A DNA stretch of 64,000 nucleotides from Oscillospiraceae bacterium (GCA_017535635.1 JAFXTU010000040.1:1-64000), one strand, 5' to 3'; positions 43,091-51,653 are shown, counted from the stretch's first letter. Notes: generated by a model not told the origin, from the sequence alone. A program made the numbers and translations.

Positions 43091-43896
43091 GACTCCTCAG
43101 GTCTCTTGTAATAATAACTGTACTTGTAGTGCTTCTTGTAATAGCCCCGACGCCGGTAGTAACCGCCGCCGGATTCCTGCGCACCGTTGAACACGAAGCC
43201 CAGGATATGAGCGTCCACCAGCTTCAGCTGCCGGATGGTCTCCGCCAGAGCGCCCCGGACCGCCCGATCGGAACGGACCACGACCACCATCCCGTCCACC
43301 AGCTTACAGGCCACCAGGGCGTCCGTCACCGCCGTGACCGGCGGCAGGTCCAGAATGATGAAATCGTAATGCTCCCGCAGGACCTCCAGCAGGGAAACCA
43401 TCCGATCGGAGCCCAGGAGCTCCGAGGGGTTGGGCGGGATGTCCCCGGCCACCAGAACGTCCAGGACCACGGGATCATCCTCCTCGTCGGAAGACCGGAA
43501 AGCCTGGATCGCTTCCCCGGCAGTGGACATGCCCACCAGCAGGTTGGAAAGACCGGGGCTTGCCTGGAGATCCAGACGCTTGGAAAGGTTCGGAAGGCGC
43601 ATATCTCCCTCGATGAGGAGCACATTGCGCTTGGACTCCGCCATGGTATAGGCAAGATTGATGGAGGTGATGCTCTTCCCCTCCGAGCTGAAGGAACTGG
43701 TAAACCCGATGATCCGGCACTCCGAGGAGCCGGAGAACGAAAAGAGCAGATTAGTACGCAGGAGCTTATAGGCCTCCGAGGAGGCGAAATTCATATTGGA
43801 GCCGATCATGAACTGCCGTTCTGAGGCATGATCGGTCCTCTGGCCGGATCTGTTTCGCTTTCTGGAAGAGCTCTTTCCGAAATCAAACAACTTCAT
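43087..43896 (-). CDS. Bacterial tyrosine kinase (CpsD/YwqD-like)
   Basis: A 269-residue BY-kinase. Walker A is FTSSFSSEGKSITSINLA, Walker A' is VLLIEGDMRLP and Walker B is FIILDLPPV. The C-terminal cluster (YYRRRGYYKKHYKYSYYYK) has about ten Tyr in 20 residues, the autophosphorylation tail, unusually dense and basic. It acts with the Wzz-like membrane activator, encoded 12 bases upstream, and is reset by the PHP phosphatase. Confidence 0.92.
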   Translation of the reverse strand: MKLFDFGKSSSRKRNRSGQRTDHASERQFMIGSNMNFASSEAYKLLRTNLLFSFSGSSECRIIGFTSSFSSEGKSITSINLAYTMAESKRNVLLIEGDMRLPNLSKRLDLQASPGLSNLLVGMSTAGEAIQAFRSSDEEDDPVVLDVLVAGDIPPNPSELLGSDRMVSLLEVLREHYDFIILDLPPVTAVTDALVACKLVDGMVVVVRSDRAVRGALAETIRQLKLVDAHILGFVFNGAQESGGGYYRRRGYYKKHYKYSYYYKRPEES

Positions 43897-43908
43897 CTCC
43901 CGACCTCC

Positions 43909-44757
43909 TTATGCCGACGCGGCGCCAGAGGAGTCCCCGGAAGAATCCGATGAATCAGACTGTCGGCGGCGTTTTCTGTGGGACGCTCCGTAGCCATATC
44001 CGTAGCCATATCCGTAGCCATATCCGTATTTGTAATACCCGCCGGAGCGCTGCCGGGAAGCATGCATGTCCGGGATGACGGAGAGGAGCGGGATGTCCGG
44101 GAAGCTCTGACTCAGATAGTCTTCGCTGTGGATATTCTCGTCCAGGAGATGGACCATGACAATGACCGCCGCAGCCAGCACGGCTCCAACCAGGAAACCG
44201 ATGGCCGTATTGCGGGTATAGCTGGGGGAATGACGGTGAGCCGGGACCACGCCATAGTCCACGATGCGCACATCGCTGCCGTTGACGATATCGGAGATCT
44301 TCTCCGGCAGGACGCTGGCAATGGTGTTGGCGATCTTCTCCGCCTCGGTGGGGCTCTTGCTGGTGACCACCACCTGGAAGATCTCCGTGGAGTTCACCGA
44401 AGCGGCGGAGATCATATTTCTCAATTGCTCATAGGTATACGGCAGCTCCGCTTTTTCAATGACATCGTTCAGAGCGGCTCGGGATCTCAAGATGACCACA
44501 TAGGTATCCACCAGCTTCTGGGCGGCGGTCAGCTCACCGGAGGAGATGCTGAAGGAGGAAGAACCGATATTGATGCCGGTGTTGTTGACATAGAGCAGGG
44601 TGCTGGACTGATACAGAGGATCCACCATAAAAAACGTGTAGGCGAATACCAGCGCCGCCCCGACCACGGCGGCCAGCGCGATCAGCCAGGCTCTGTGCAG
44701 AAGGACAGTGAATAACTCCCGAAGGTCGATCTCCATGGCTTCATTGTTTTCTGTCAT
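43909..44757 (-). CDS. Wzz/CpsC-type polysaccharide co-polymerase and kinase activator
   Basis: A 282-residue membrane protein. TM1 is at ~22-42, an extracytoplasmic Wzz domain follows and TM2 is at ~188-208. The cytoplasmic tail has Y-G repeats (YKYGYGYGYGYGYGYGASHR) ending in a Ser/Asp-rich stretch. The start at 44757 (MTENNEAMEIDLREL) follows GGAGAG. It sets polysaccharide chain length and activates the BY-kinase. The YG repeat array is not a standard family feature. First gene of the operon. Confidence 0.88.
   Translation of the reverse strand: MTENNEAMEIDLRELFTVLLHRAWLIALAAVVGAALVFAYTFFMVDPLYQSSTLLYVNNTGINIGSSSFSISSGELTAAQKLVDTYVVILRSRAALNDVIEKAELPYTYEQLRNMISAASVNSTEIFQVVVTSKSPTEAEKIANTIASVLPEKISDIVNGSDVRIVDYGVVPAHRHSPSYTRNTAIGFLVGAVLAAAVIVMVHLLDENIHSEDYLSQSFPDIPLLSVIPDMHASRQRSGGYYKYGYGYGYGYGYGYGASHRKRRRQSDSSDSSGDSSGAASA
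43988..44028. repeat. 12-base tandem repeat coding Tyr-Gly dipeptides
   Basis: The unit CCGTAGCCATAT repeats about three and a half times in the 3' part of the Wzz-like gene, each unit coding two Tyr-Gly pairs on the minus strand. The repeat length is a multiple of three, so slippage would change tail length without breaking the frame. Confidence 0.8.
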
Positions 44758-44875
44758 GATTCTCTCCAAATCAGACCGCAAAGCGGCGGAAATCAAGGAT
44801 AAACCTCGTCTTCTTGGGGGGAAGGAGTGCGGAAAGCTATATGGATAACATAACAAATTATATTCTAACTCATTA

Positions 44876-44904
44876 AGTATACCTGAGTATTCTGAAAAAT
44901 ACAA
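44876..44904 (-). promoter_or_regulatory. Promoter of the envelope operon
   Basis: On the minus strand, TTGTAT (complement of 44899-44904), 17 bases, TATACT (complement of 44876-44881). It leaves a ~120-base 5' leader before the Wzz-like start. Confidence 0.65.
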
Positions 44905-45079
44905 GCGTTTTCCGAAATATTTTGCGTAAAACAAGCCTCGTTTTTCAGGGGCAGAAAACCCTGGCGGCCTCCATCATGAGGGGCTAGCATAGTAGCATAG
45001 ACATCGCCCGCTGTCAAGATGCCCGTTCCGGGAACCCTTTCCAAGGTCCGGCAGGACCGCAAAAACGGAAACCAGGGCC

Positions 45080-45135
45080 TTGACAAATACTCCCACAGGG
45101 TATATATTGTACTCGGAATTACCCCTAGGGGGTAT
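45080..45135 (+). promoter_or_regulatory. Copper-operon promoter with two CsoR-like operators
   Basis: TTGACA (45080-45085), 17 bases, TATATT (45103-45108). One imperfect palindrome, ATACTCCCACAGGGTAT (45087-45103), fills the -35/-10 spacer. A second, TTACCCCTAGGGGGTAT (45119-45135), follows the -10. Both match the G/C-tract palindromes flanked by TA that CsoR proteins bind. The csoR start is at 45157. Confidence 0.85.
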
Positions 45136-45156
45136 CTGAGAAGGGAGGTCTCTCCT

Positions 45157-45510
45157 ATGGAACAGGCAGAAAAGACCTGGGACGGCAGCGAGGCGGAACC
45201 CTGCTGCGCCGGCACAGAGGAGACGGGCTGCTGCGCCACCAAGCTGCGAAGCGAGGAGGAATTGCGGGATCTCAGCCACCGGCTCAGCCGCATCGAGGGC
45301 CAGATCCGGGGCATCAAGGGGATGCTGGAGCGGGACGCCTACTGCATCGACATCCTGAACCAGGTTTCCGCCGCCTCCAGCGCTCTGAACAGCTTCACCA
45401 AGGTCCTGCTCTCCAGCCACATCCGTTCCTGTGTAGCGGAGGACATCCGGGACGGCAGGGAGGACAAGCTGGAGGAGCTGGTGAGGACCCTGCAGAAGCT
45501 GATGCGATAG
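45157..45510 (+). CDS. csoR: CsoR-family copper-sensing repressor
   Basis: A 117-residue all-helical regulator without an HTH. The Cu(I) ligands form the C-H-C set: Cys in DAYCIDILNQ, and His and Cys in SSHIRSCV. The N-terminus adds a Cys-rich tail (EPCCAGTEETGCCATK) not needed by the family, which may add metal binding. Cu(I) releases the protein from its operator. Start: AGGGAGG upstream of 45157. It is followed after 12 bases by the copper ATPase. Confidence 0.93.
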   Translation: MEQAEKTWDGSEAEPCCAGTEETGCCATKLRSEEELRDLSHRLSRIEGQIRGIKGMLERDAYCIDILNQVSAASSALNSFTKVLLSSHIRSCVAEDIRDGREDKLEELVRTLQKLMR

Positions 45511-45522
45511 GAGGGAGCGGGG

Positions 45523-48111
45523 ATGGAACAGTATCTGGTCACGGGGATGACCTGCGCCGCCTGCCAGAACCGGGTGGAGAAGGCGGTCTCCAGGGTCCCG
45601 GGGGTGAAGACCTGCAGCGTGAGCCTTCTCACCAACTCCATGGGCGTGGAGGGCTCCGCGGCCCCGGCCGCGGTCATTCAGGCGGTGGAGGCAGCGGGCT
45701 ACGGCGCATCCCTGAAGGAGGCCGGAAAAAAAGTCTCCGGCGGCAGCCTGGAGCGGCTGGCGGCGGAGGAAGAGGCCCTGAAGGACCGGGAGACGCCCCT
45801 GCTGCGGAAGCGGCTCATCGCTTCGTTGGTTTTCCTTATTGTTTTAATGTATTTCTCCATGGGCCACATGATGCTGGGCTTGCCCCTGCCCTCCTTCATG
45901 GAGGGGAACCACGTAGCCATGGGCCTGGGGCAGCTATTGCTGGCTGGGGCGGTGATGGTCGTCAACCAGCGCTTCTTCGTCAGCGGCTTCAAGAGCCTTT
46001 TTAAGGGCGCGCCCAACATGGACACGCTCATCGCCCTGGGAGCCGCGGCAGCCTTCGGCTACTCCACGGTGATGCTCTTCGGTATGACCGTGGCCCAGGT
46101 GCGAATGGATCACGAGGCGGTCATGAACTACATGATGGAGTTCTACTTCGAGTCCGCCGCCATGATCCTGGCCCTCATCACCGTGGGAAAGATGCTGGAG
46201 GCCCACTCCAAGGGCAAGACCACCAGCGCCCTGAAAAGCCTCATGAAGCTGTCCCCCAAGACGGCCACGGTCCTCCGGGAGGGCCGGGAAGTTACGGTCA
46301 GCGTGGACGAGGTGGCCCCGGGGGACCTCTTTGTGGTCCGGCCGGGGGAGAACATCCCCGTGGACGGGGTGGTGGTGGAGGGCGCCAGCGCCGTGAACGA
46401 AGCGGCCCTCACGGGCGAGAGCCTCCCGGTGGACAAGTCGCCGGGGGATGAGGTCTCCTCCGCCACGCTGAACCAGTCCGGCTTCCTCACCTGCCGGGCA
46501 ACCAGGGTGGGCGAGGACACCACCCTCGCCCAGATCATCCAGATGGTCAGCGACGCCGCGGCCACCAAGGCCCCGGTGGCCAGGCTGGCGGACAGGATCT
46601 CCGGGATCTTCGTCCCGGCGGTCATGGGCATCGCGGCGGTGACCATTGCCGTCTGGCTCCTGCTGGGACGGCCCGTGGGCTTCGCCCTGGCCAGAGGCAT
46701 CTGCGTCCTGGTGGTCTCCTGCCCCTGCGCCCTGGGGCTGGCCACCCCCGTGGCCATCATGGTGGGCAACGGCATGGGGGCCAAAAACGGCATCCTCTTT
46801 AAGACCGCCGAGGCTCTCCAGGAGGCGGGGGGCGTTCAGATCGTCGCCCTGGACAAGACCGGCACCATCACCCGGGGCGAGCCGGAGGTGACGGATATTC
46901 TCCCGGCGGAGGGAGTCACGGCAGAGGAACTGCTGGGCCTGGCCCACGCCCTGGAACAGAAGAGCGAGCACCCCCTGGCGAGAGCCATCCTGCGGAGGGC
47001 GGAGGCCCAGGGGCTCGTGCCCCGGGCCGTAACGGACTTTCAGGCCCTGCCCGGCAACGGGCTCTCCGCCCGGCTGGAGGGCGCGGAACTCTGGGGCGGC
47101 AGTGAAAGCTTCATCCGCTCCCGGGCCCAGATCCCGGCGAAGCTCCATGACGCGGCCATGGCGCTGGCCGGGGAGGGCAAGACGCCCCTTTTCTTCGCCA
47201 GAGACGGGCTTTTCCTGGGCGTCATCGCCGTGGCGGACACCATCAAGGGGGACAGTGCCCAGGCCATCCGGGAGCTTCGGGACATGGGCATCCACGTGGT
47301 GATGCTCACCGGCGACAACGAGCAGACCGCCCGAGCCGTGGGCAGGGCCGCCGGGGTGAACGAAGTGGTAGCCGGAGTCCTCCCCGACGGGAAGGAGCAG
47401 GTGATCCGCCGCCTCCGGGAGTTCGGAAAGGTGGCCATGGTGGGCGACGGCATCAACGACGCCCCCGCCCTCACCCGGGCGGACATCGGCATCGCCATCG
47501 GCGCGGGGACGGACGTGGCCATCGACGCGGCGGACGTGGTGCTCATGAAGAGCAGCCTCATGGACGTCCCGGCAGCGGTGCGCCTCAGCCGCCGGACGTA
47601 TCGAAACATCGTGGAAAACCTCTTCTGGGCCCTCATCTACAACACCCTGCTGATCCCCACCGCCGCCGGGGTCCTGGTGGGCCTGGGCGTCACCATGAAC
47701 CCCATGCTGGGGGCCGCCGCCATGAGCCTAAGCAGCTTCTGCGTGGTGATGAACTCCCTGCGCCTGAACCTGGCGGACATCCACAGCACCAAAGGAGACC
47801 GGAAACAGAAGAGAGCCCTGCCCCTGTCGGCGGCGGGAGGGCTGCTGGAAGAGGCTGCACCGATCACAGAAAACAAGATCGAAGAAAGGACGGAAGAACC
47901 CATGAAAAAGACCCTGACCATCGAGGGCATGATGTGCAATCACTGCGAGAACACCGTGAAGAAGGCCCTGGAGGCCCTGGAGGGCGTCGCCGAGGCCCAG
48001 GTGAGCCACGAGGCGGGCACCGCCGTGGTGACCCTCAGCGCCGAAGTGGCGGACGAAGCCCTGAAGAGCGCCGTGGAGGCCAAGGACTACAAGGTTTTGA
48101 AGGTAGTATAA
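45523..48111 (+). CDS. copA: Copper-exporting P-type ATPase with an extra C-terminal CopZ-like domain
   Basis: An 862-residue P1B-ATPase. An N-terminal heavy-metal-associated domain carries M-T-C-A-A-C (Cys11, Cys14). TM segments follow, with the actuator LTGESLPVD, the ion-site CPC at 400-402 ([16 protein letters not shown]), the phosphorylated Asp444 in DKTGT, the HP motif EHPLARAIL and GDGINDAP. After the last TM pair comes a linker and a second metal domain starting at Met794 ([15 protein letters not shown]). Cu(I)-ATPases normally carry such domains at the N-terminus only. It is controlled by CsoR. Confidence 0.95.
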   Translation: MEQYLVTGMTCAACQNRVEKAVSRVPGVKTCSVSLLTNSMGVEGSAAPAAVIQAVEAAGYGASLKEAGKKVSGGSLERLAAEEEALKDRETPLLRKRLIASLVFLIVLMYFSMGHMMLGLPLPSFMEGNHVAMGLGQLLLAGAVMVVNQRFFVSGFKSLFKGAPNMDTLIALGAAAAFGYSTVMLFGMTVAQVRMDHEAVMNYMMEFYFESAAMILALITVGKMLEAHSKGKTTSALKSLMKLSPKTATVLREGREVTVSVDEVAPGDLFVVRPGENIPVDGVVVEGASAVNEAALTGESLPVDKSPGDEVSSATLNQSGFLTCRATRVGEDTTLAQIIQMVSDAAATKAPVARLADRISGIFVPAVMGIAAVTIAVWLLLGRPVGFALARGICVLVVSCPCALGLATPVAIMVGNGMGAKNGILFKTAEALQEAGGVQIVALDKTGTITRGEPEVTDILPAEGVTAEELLGLAHALEQKSEHPLARAILRRAEAQGLVPRAVTDFQALPGNGLSARLEGAELWGGSESFIRSRAQIPAKLHDAAMALAGEGKTPLFFARDGLFLGVIAVADTIKGDSAQAIRELRDMGIHVVMLTGDNEQTARAVGRAAGVNEVVAGVLPDGKEQVIRRLREFGKVAMVGDGINDAPALTRADIGIAIGAGTDVAIDAADVVLMKSSLMDVPAAVRLSRRTYRNIVENLFWALIYNTLLIPTAAGVLVGLGVTMNPMLGAAAMSLSSFCVVMNSLRLNLADIHSTKGDRKQKRALPLSAAGGLLEEAAPITENKIEERTEEPMKKTLTIEGMMCNHCENTVKKALEALEGVAEAQVSHEAGTAVVTLSAEVADEALKSAVEAKDYKVLKVV

Positions 48112-48128
48112 TTCCCGCAGAACAAGCC

Positions 48129-48160
48129 AGTCCCCGGAGCTGTGAACCGCTCCGGGGACT
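48129..48160 (+). terminator. Terminator of the copper operon
   Basis: AGTCCCCGGAGC (48129-48140) pairs perfectly with GCTCCGGGGACT (48149-48160), followed by TCCGCTTTTC. Confidence 0.82.
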
Positions 48161-48215
48161 TCCGCTTTTCTAAGAGAAAACAGAATTGATAATCCATCGC
48201 CGAAGGCGATACCGC

Positions 48216-48248
48216 AACTCCTAACTCCCCACTCCTAACTCCTCACTC
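48216..48248. repeat. AACTCCT/ACTCC simple-sequence tract over the activase gene end
   Basis: AACTCCTAACTCCCCACTCC and further units, read on the plus strand, include the stop codon (48221-48223) and last codons (EELGVGS) of the activase gene. It is the third such tract at a gene end in this window. Confidence 0.65.
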
Positions 48249-51205
48249 TTTTCCGCCTCAGTTTCCAGCCTTGCGGACGCCTGCTCCTTCCTCTCCTTCT
48301 CCTCCACGGCGGCGAAGAGGCTCCGAAGGCGGATGTTCACCGCCCCCATGTTGGAGATCTCGTCGATCTTGATCTGGGTGTAGATTTTCCCGGCCTCCTC
48401 CAGGATGCTGCGGACCTCGTCCGTGGTGATGGCGTCCACCCCGCAGCCGAAGGACACCAGCTGCACCAGGTTGACCCTCGCCCCCTGGGCGGCCACCCAG
48501 CGGGCGGCGGCGTAGAGCCGGGCGTGGTAGGTCCACTGGTTGCGGACCTTCACCGGGAAGGCCTCCACCAGGGCGCTGACGCTGTCCTCGGTGATGACGG
48601 CGGCCCCCAGACGGCAGAGGAGGCTGTGGATGCCGTGGTTGATCTCCGGGTCCAGGTGGTAGGGCCGCCCGGCCAGGACGATCACCGGCTTCCCTTCCGC
48701 CTCCGCCCGCCGGAAGATCTCCTTCCCCTTCTCCCGCAGGGTCCGGAGGTAGGAAGCGTACTCCTCGTAGGCCCGATCCGCGGCCCGGCGGAGAAGGGCG
48801 GCGCCGAGCTCGGGGAAACGGGCCTTCAGGATCTCCTTCATCCGGCGCAGGAAGTGCTTCGGCTCCGCCAGGCTGACGAAATCGTCGATGAACACCGTTT
48901 CCCCCAGCCGGGGGACGTTCATTTTCAGCACCTGGGGATAGTAGGCCACCACGGGGCAGTTGAAGTGGTTGACCCCCAGCCCCTCCTCGGTGTTGTAGCT
49001 CATGTTGGGATAGAAGATCGCGTCCGCTCCCGCCTCCAGCAGCCATTCCAGGTGGCCGTGCATCAGCTTGGCCGGGTAGCAGACCGTGTCGGAGGGGATG
49101 GTGTGCTGGCCCTTCAGGTAGGTCTCCCGGGTGGAGAGGGGGGAAACCAGGACGTTGAAGCCCAGCTCCCGCCAGAAGGTGTGCCAGAAGGGCACCAGGT
49201 CGAAGAAGTTGAGGCCCAGGGGAATGCCGATGGTCTTTTTCCCCGCCTCCCGTTCGTTTTTGCAATACTCCTTCAAAAGTCCCAGCTTGATCTCATACAG
49301 GTCGTCCCTGGTCTCGTGGCCGCCGCCCCCGCTGGGCCGGTCGCAGCGGTTCCCGGCGATGTAGCGCCGCCCGGAGCCGAAGCGGTTCACCGTCAGGCTG
49401 CAGTGGTTGGTGCAGCCCTGGCAGACGGCGGTGCTCACCTCGTGCTGAAAGTCCCGGAGCTCGGCGGCACCCAGCAGGCCCTCCCCCGCCCCCGCCCCCA
49501 GGTCCATGGCGTGGAGGGCGGCGCCGTAGGCCCCCATGAGGGGGGCGTAGCCGGGGCGGATGACCTCCACTCCCGTCTCCCGCTCAAAGGCCCGGAGGAC
49601 GGCGTCGTTCAGGAAGGTGCCTCCCTGGACCACGATGTGCTTTCCCAGCTGCTCCCCGGAGGCGCAGCGGATGACCTTATAGAGGGCGTTTTTCACCACG
49701 CTGATGGAGAGGCCGGCGGCGATGTCCTCCACCGTGGCCCCGTCCTTCTGGGCCTGCTTCACGGAGGAATTCATGAACACCGTGCAGCGGGAGCCCAGGT
49801 CCACGGGCTTTTTGGCAAAGAGGCCCAGCCGGGCAAACTCCTCCGGGGAATAGCCCAGGGCCTCGGCAAAGGTCTGGAGGAAGGAGCCACAGCCGGAGGA
49901 GCAGGCTTCATTTAAATAGATATTGTCGATGGCCCCGCCCCGGATTTGGAAGCACTTGATGTCCAGACCGCCGATGTCCAGGATGAAATCCACCTCCGGG
50001 CGGAAGCGCCGGGCGGCCCGGTAGTGGGCCACGGTCTCCACCAGGCCCCAGTCCAGGCGGAAGGCGGCCCGGATGATCTCCTCCCCGTAGCCGGTGACGG
50101 CGGAGGCGGCGATGTTGATCTCCGGGAAATCCCGGTAGATCCCCTCCAGATAGCCCCGGATCAGGGGCACGGGGTTCCCGTGGTTGGGGGCGTAGAAGGG
50201 GCGCAGGAGGTTCCCCTCCCGGTCGCATAGGACGGCCTTCACCGTGGTGGAGCCCGCGTCGACGCCCAGGAACATCTCCCCGTGGGGGGCTCTGATCTCC
50301 TCGATGCCCTGAGAGGCCCGCCGGTGCCGCTCCTGAAATTCCGTGTATTCCGTTTCGGAGGAAAACAGGGGCTCGCAGGCGACGTAGTTCCCGCTGCCGG
50401 TCCCCTGCTTCAAGCGCTCAGAGAGAGCCCCCAGGTCCCGCTCCTCCCCCGTTCCCGCCAGGGCGGCGCCCATAGCCACATAGTAGAGGGAGTTTTCCGG
50501 GCAGACGCCCTTCGTTTTCAGCACATCGTCGAAGGCGCCGCGCAGGGCGGAGAGGAAGGTGAGGGGGCCGCCCAGGTAGAGGATGTTTCCCCGGAATTCC
50601 CGGCCCTGGGCCAGGCCCGCCACGGTCTGGTTCACCACGGCGTAGAGGATGCTGGCGGAGACGTCCTCCTTCTTCGCCCCCTGGTTCAGCAGGGGCTGGA
50701 CGTCGGACTTGGCGAAGACCCCGCAGCGGGAGGCGATGGTGTAGAGCTTTTCATGCTTTTCCGCCAGGGCATTCAGCTGGTCCACGCTGATCTGCATCAG
50801 GGAGGCCATCTGGTCGATGAAGGCCCCGGTGCCCCCGGCGCAGGTGCCGTTCATGCGCATCTCGAAGCCCCCGGTAAGGAAGAGGAGCTTGGCGTCCTCG
50901 CCCCCCAGCTCCACCACCACGTCCGTCTCCGGCCGCAGGCGGCGGACGGCGATGCGCTCGGCGTAGACCTCCTGGACGAAGGGCAGCCCCAGCTCCTGGC
51001 TGAGGCCCATGCCCGCGCTCCCGGAGAGGGAGAGGGCCATCTCCTCCCCGGGGAAGCGCTCCATGACGCCCTCCAGGAGCCGCCCCAGGTGCTCCGGGAT
51101 CCGGGAAAAGTGGCGCATGTACTCCGAATGGAGCAGCGCGCCCCCCTCGTCCAGCACGGCACACTTGAGGGTGGTAGACCCCACGTCGATGCCCAGCATT
51201 TTCAC
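48221..51205 (-). CDS. 2-hydroxyacyl-CoA dehydratase activase-type protein (two BadF/HgdC domains plus DUF2229-like)
   Basis: A 994-residue cytoplasmic protein. Two ATPase domains of the BadF/BadG/HgdC type each begin with a phosphate loop (MLGIDVGSTTLKCAV at ~3 and FLGVDAGSTTVKAVL at ~312). The second contains EACSSGCGSFLQTFA, where a Cys pair can hold the [4Fe-4S] cluster shared by the dimer. The C-terminal ~380 residues contain PSDTVCYPAKLMHGH and GRPYHLDPEINHGI, as in the DUF2229/dehydratase-like part. Activases inject one electron into radical dehydratases. Full-length relatives can be ~1400 residues, so this form lacks a further C-terminal part. No dehydratase genes are adjacent. The start is GTG at 51205, with ATG at 51199 as alternative. 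Confidence 0.85.
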   Translation of the reverse strand: MKMLGIDVGSTTLKCAVLDEGGALLHSEYMRHFSRIPEHLGRLLEGVMERFPGEEMALSLSGSAGMGLSQELGLPFVQEVYAERIAVRRLRPETDVVVELGGEDAKLLFLTGGFEMRMNGTCAGGTGAFIDQMASLMQISVDQLNALAEKHEKLYTIASRCGVFAKSDVQPLLNQGAKKEDVSASILYAVVNQTVAGLAQGREFRGNILYLGGPLTFLSALRGAFDDVLKTKGVCPENSLYYVAMGAALAGTGEERDLGALSERLKQGTGSGNYVACEPLFSSETEYTEFQERHRRASQGIEEIRAPHGEMFLGVDAGSTTVKAVLCDREGNLLRPFYAPNHGNPVPLIRGYLEGIYRDFPEINIAASAVTGYGEEIIRAAFRLDWGLVETVAHYRAARRFRPEVDFILDIGGLDIKCFQIRGGAIDNIYLNEACSSGCGSFLQTFAEALGYSPEEFARLGLFAKKPVDLGSRCTVFMNSSVKQAQKDGATVEDIAAGLSISVVKNALYKVIRCASGEQLGKHIVVQGGTFLNDAVLRAFERETGVEVIRPGYAPLMGAYGAALHAMDLGAGAGEGLLGAAELRDFQHEVSTAVCQGCTNHCSLTVNRFGSGRRYIAGNRCDRPSGGGGHETRDDLYEIKLGLLKEYCKNEREAGKKTIGIPLGLNFFDLVPFWHTFWRELGFNVLVSPLSTRETYLKGQHTIPSDTVCYPAKLMHGHLEWLLEAGADAIFYPNMSYNTEEGLGVNHFNCPVVAYYPQVLKMNVPRLGETVFIDDFVSLAEPKHFLRRMKEILKARFPELGAALLRRAADRAYEEYASYLRTLREKGKEIFRRAEAEGKPVIVLAGRPYHLDPEINHGIHSLLCRLGAAVITEDSVSALVEAFPVKVRNQWTYHARLYAAARWVAAQGARVNLVQLVSFGCGVDAITTDEVRSILEEAGKIYTQIKIDEISNMGAVNIRLRSLFAAVEEKERKEQASARLETEAEKSEELGVGS

Positions 51206-51363
51206 GGCTTCTTCCCCCCGATCCGGCTCTCAGCTGTCAAAGCAGATTGTGCTCTGCCGTTATCCTACCACATCGGAGAAAAAACTGCAATCTTCGACAG
51301 GAAGCTTGGAAAAACCTTGCTATCGCGGCTTCCATTCACCGTCTTTCTTTTTGCAGAAAACGG

Positions 51364-51392
51364 TTGACTTTGCCGGGGGAATCCTTTATAAT
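51364..51392 (+). promoter_or_regulatory. tRNA-Ser promoter
   Basis: TTGACT (51364-51369), 17 bases, perfect TATAAT (51387-51392), 23 bases before the tRNA. Confidence 0.9.
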
Positions 51393-51415
51393 GGTGGAGC
51401 TTTCGAGCAATGCGT

Positions 51416-51508
51416 GGAGAAGTCGCGTAGTTTGGTCGAGCGCGCACGATTGGAAATCGTGTATACCCCAAAAGGGTATCGTGGGTTCGAATCCCACCTT
51501 CTCCGCCA
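51416..51508 (+). tRNA. tRNA-Ser (anticodon GGA)
   Basis: A 93-base class II tRNA including an encoded CCA. The acceptor stem is GGAGAAG (51416-51422) with CTTCTCC (51498-51504), then G and CCA. The anticodon loop is TTGGAAA in the CACGA/TCGTG stem, reading UCC and UCU codons. A long variable arm (ATACCCC...GGGTAT) and T-loop GTTCGAATCC are present. The 3' end is the likely integration site of the island that follows. Confidence 0.97.
51485..51508. repeat. Left attachment-site copy (tRNA-Ser 3' end)
   Basis: The last 24 bases of the tRNA (GTTCGAATCCC...CTCCGCCA). They recur with one mismatch at 63599-63622 in the same orientation, as expected for the direct repeats bounding an element inserted into a tRNA gene. 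Confidence 0.8.
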
Positions 51509-51513
51509 AGCCT

Positions 51514-51548
51514 CAAAGTCGCTAAAAACCTAGGTTTTTGGGACTTTG
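51514..51548 (+). terminator. Palindromic terminator after tRNA-Ser
   Basis: CAAAGTC (51514-51520) with GACTTTG (51542-51548), and AAAAACC (51524-51530) with GGTTTTT (51533-51539). It lies 6 bases beyond the CCA. Confidence 0.6.
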
Positions 51549-51592
51549 GGGCTAGTTCTTTTTCCGCCGTAGAAATCGCTCAAAATAGGAGC

Positions 51593-51639
51593 AATCGTGT
51601 ATCTACTTTTTGGTAATCGTTTCTTGCTAATCGTGTATC
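51593..51639. repeat. Direct repeats AATCGTGTATC between tRNA and integrase
   Basis: AATCGTGTATC occurs at 51593-51603 and 51629-51639; its first ten bases also occur inside the tRNA at 51455-51464. Short direct repeats between the att core and the integrase gene are typical arm-type recombinase binding sites. Confidence 0.5.
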
Positions 51640-51653
51640 GCAGATGGTAGAAT
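51624..51653 (+). promoter_or_regulatory. Candidate promoter of the integrase fragment
   Basis: TTGCTA (51624-51629), 18 bases, TAGAAT (51648-51653), just upstream of GGAGG and the ATG at 51672. It overlaps one of the AATCGTGTATC repeats, so the integrase may have been autoregulated. Confidence 0.45.

Larger units (their letters stand above)
44758..45156. other. Divergent intergenic region between the envelope operon and the copper operon
   Basis: About 400 bases with no gene. The left half is AT-rich and holds the envelope promoter on the minus strand. The right half holds the copper-operon promoter with CsoR-like boxes. Nothing further was recognised in 44905-45079. Confidence 0.7.

Noticed and set aside
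43988..44028. Possible CRISPR-like repeat
   Set aside because: The 12-base units are contiguous, without spacers, and lie inside a coding region specifying Tyr-Gly repeats.
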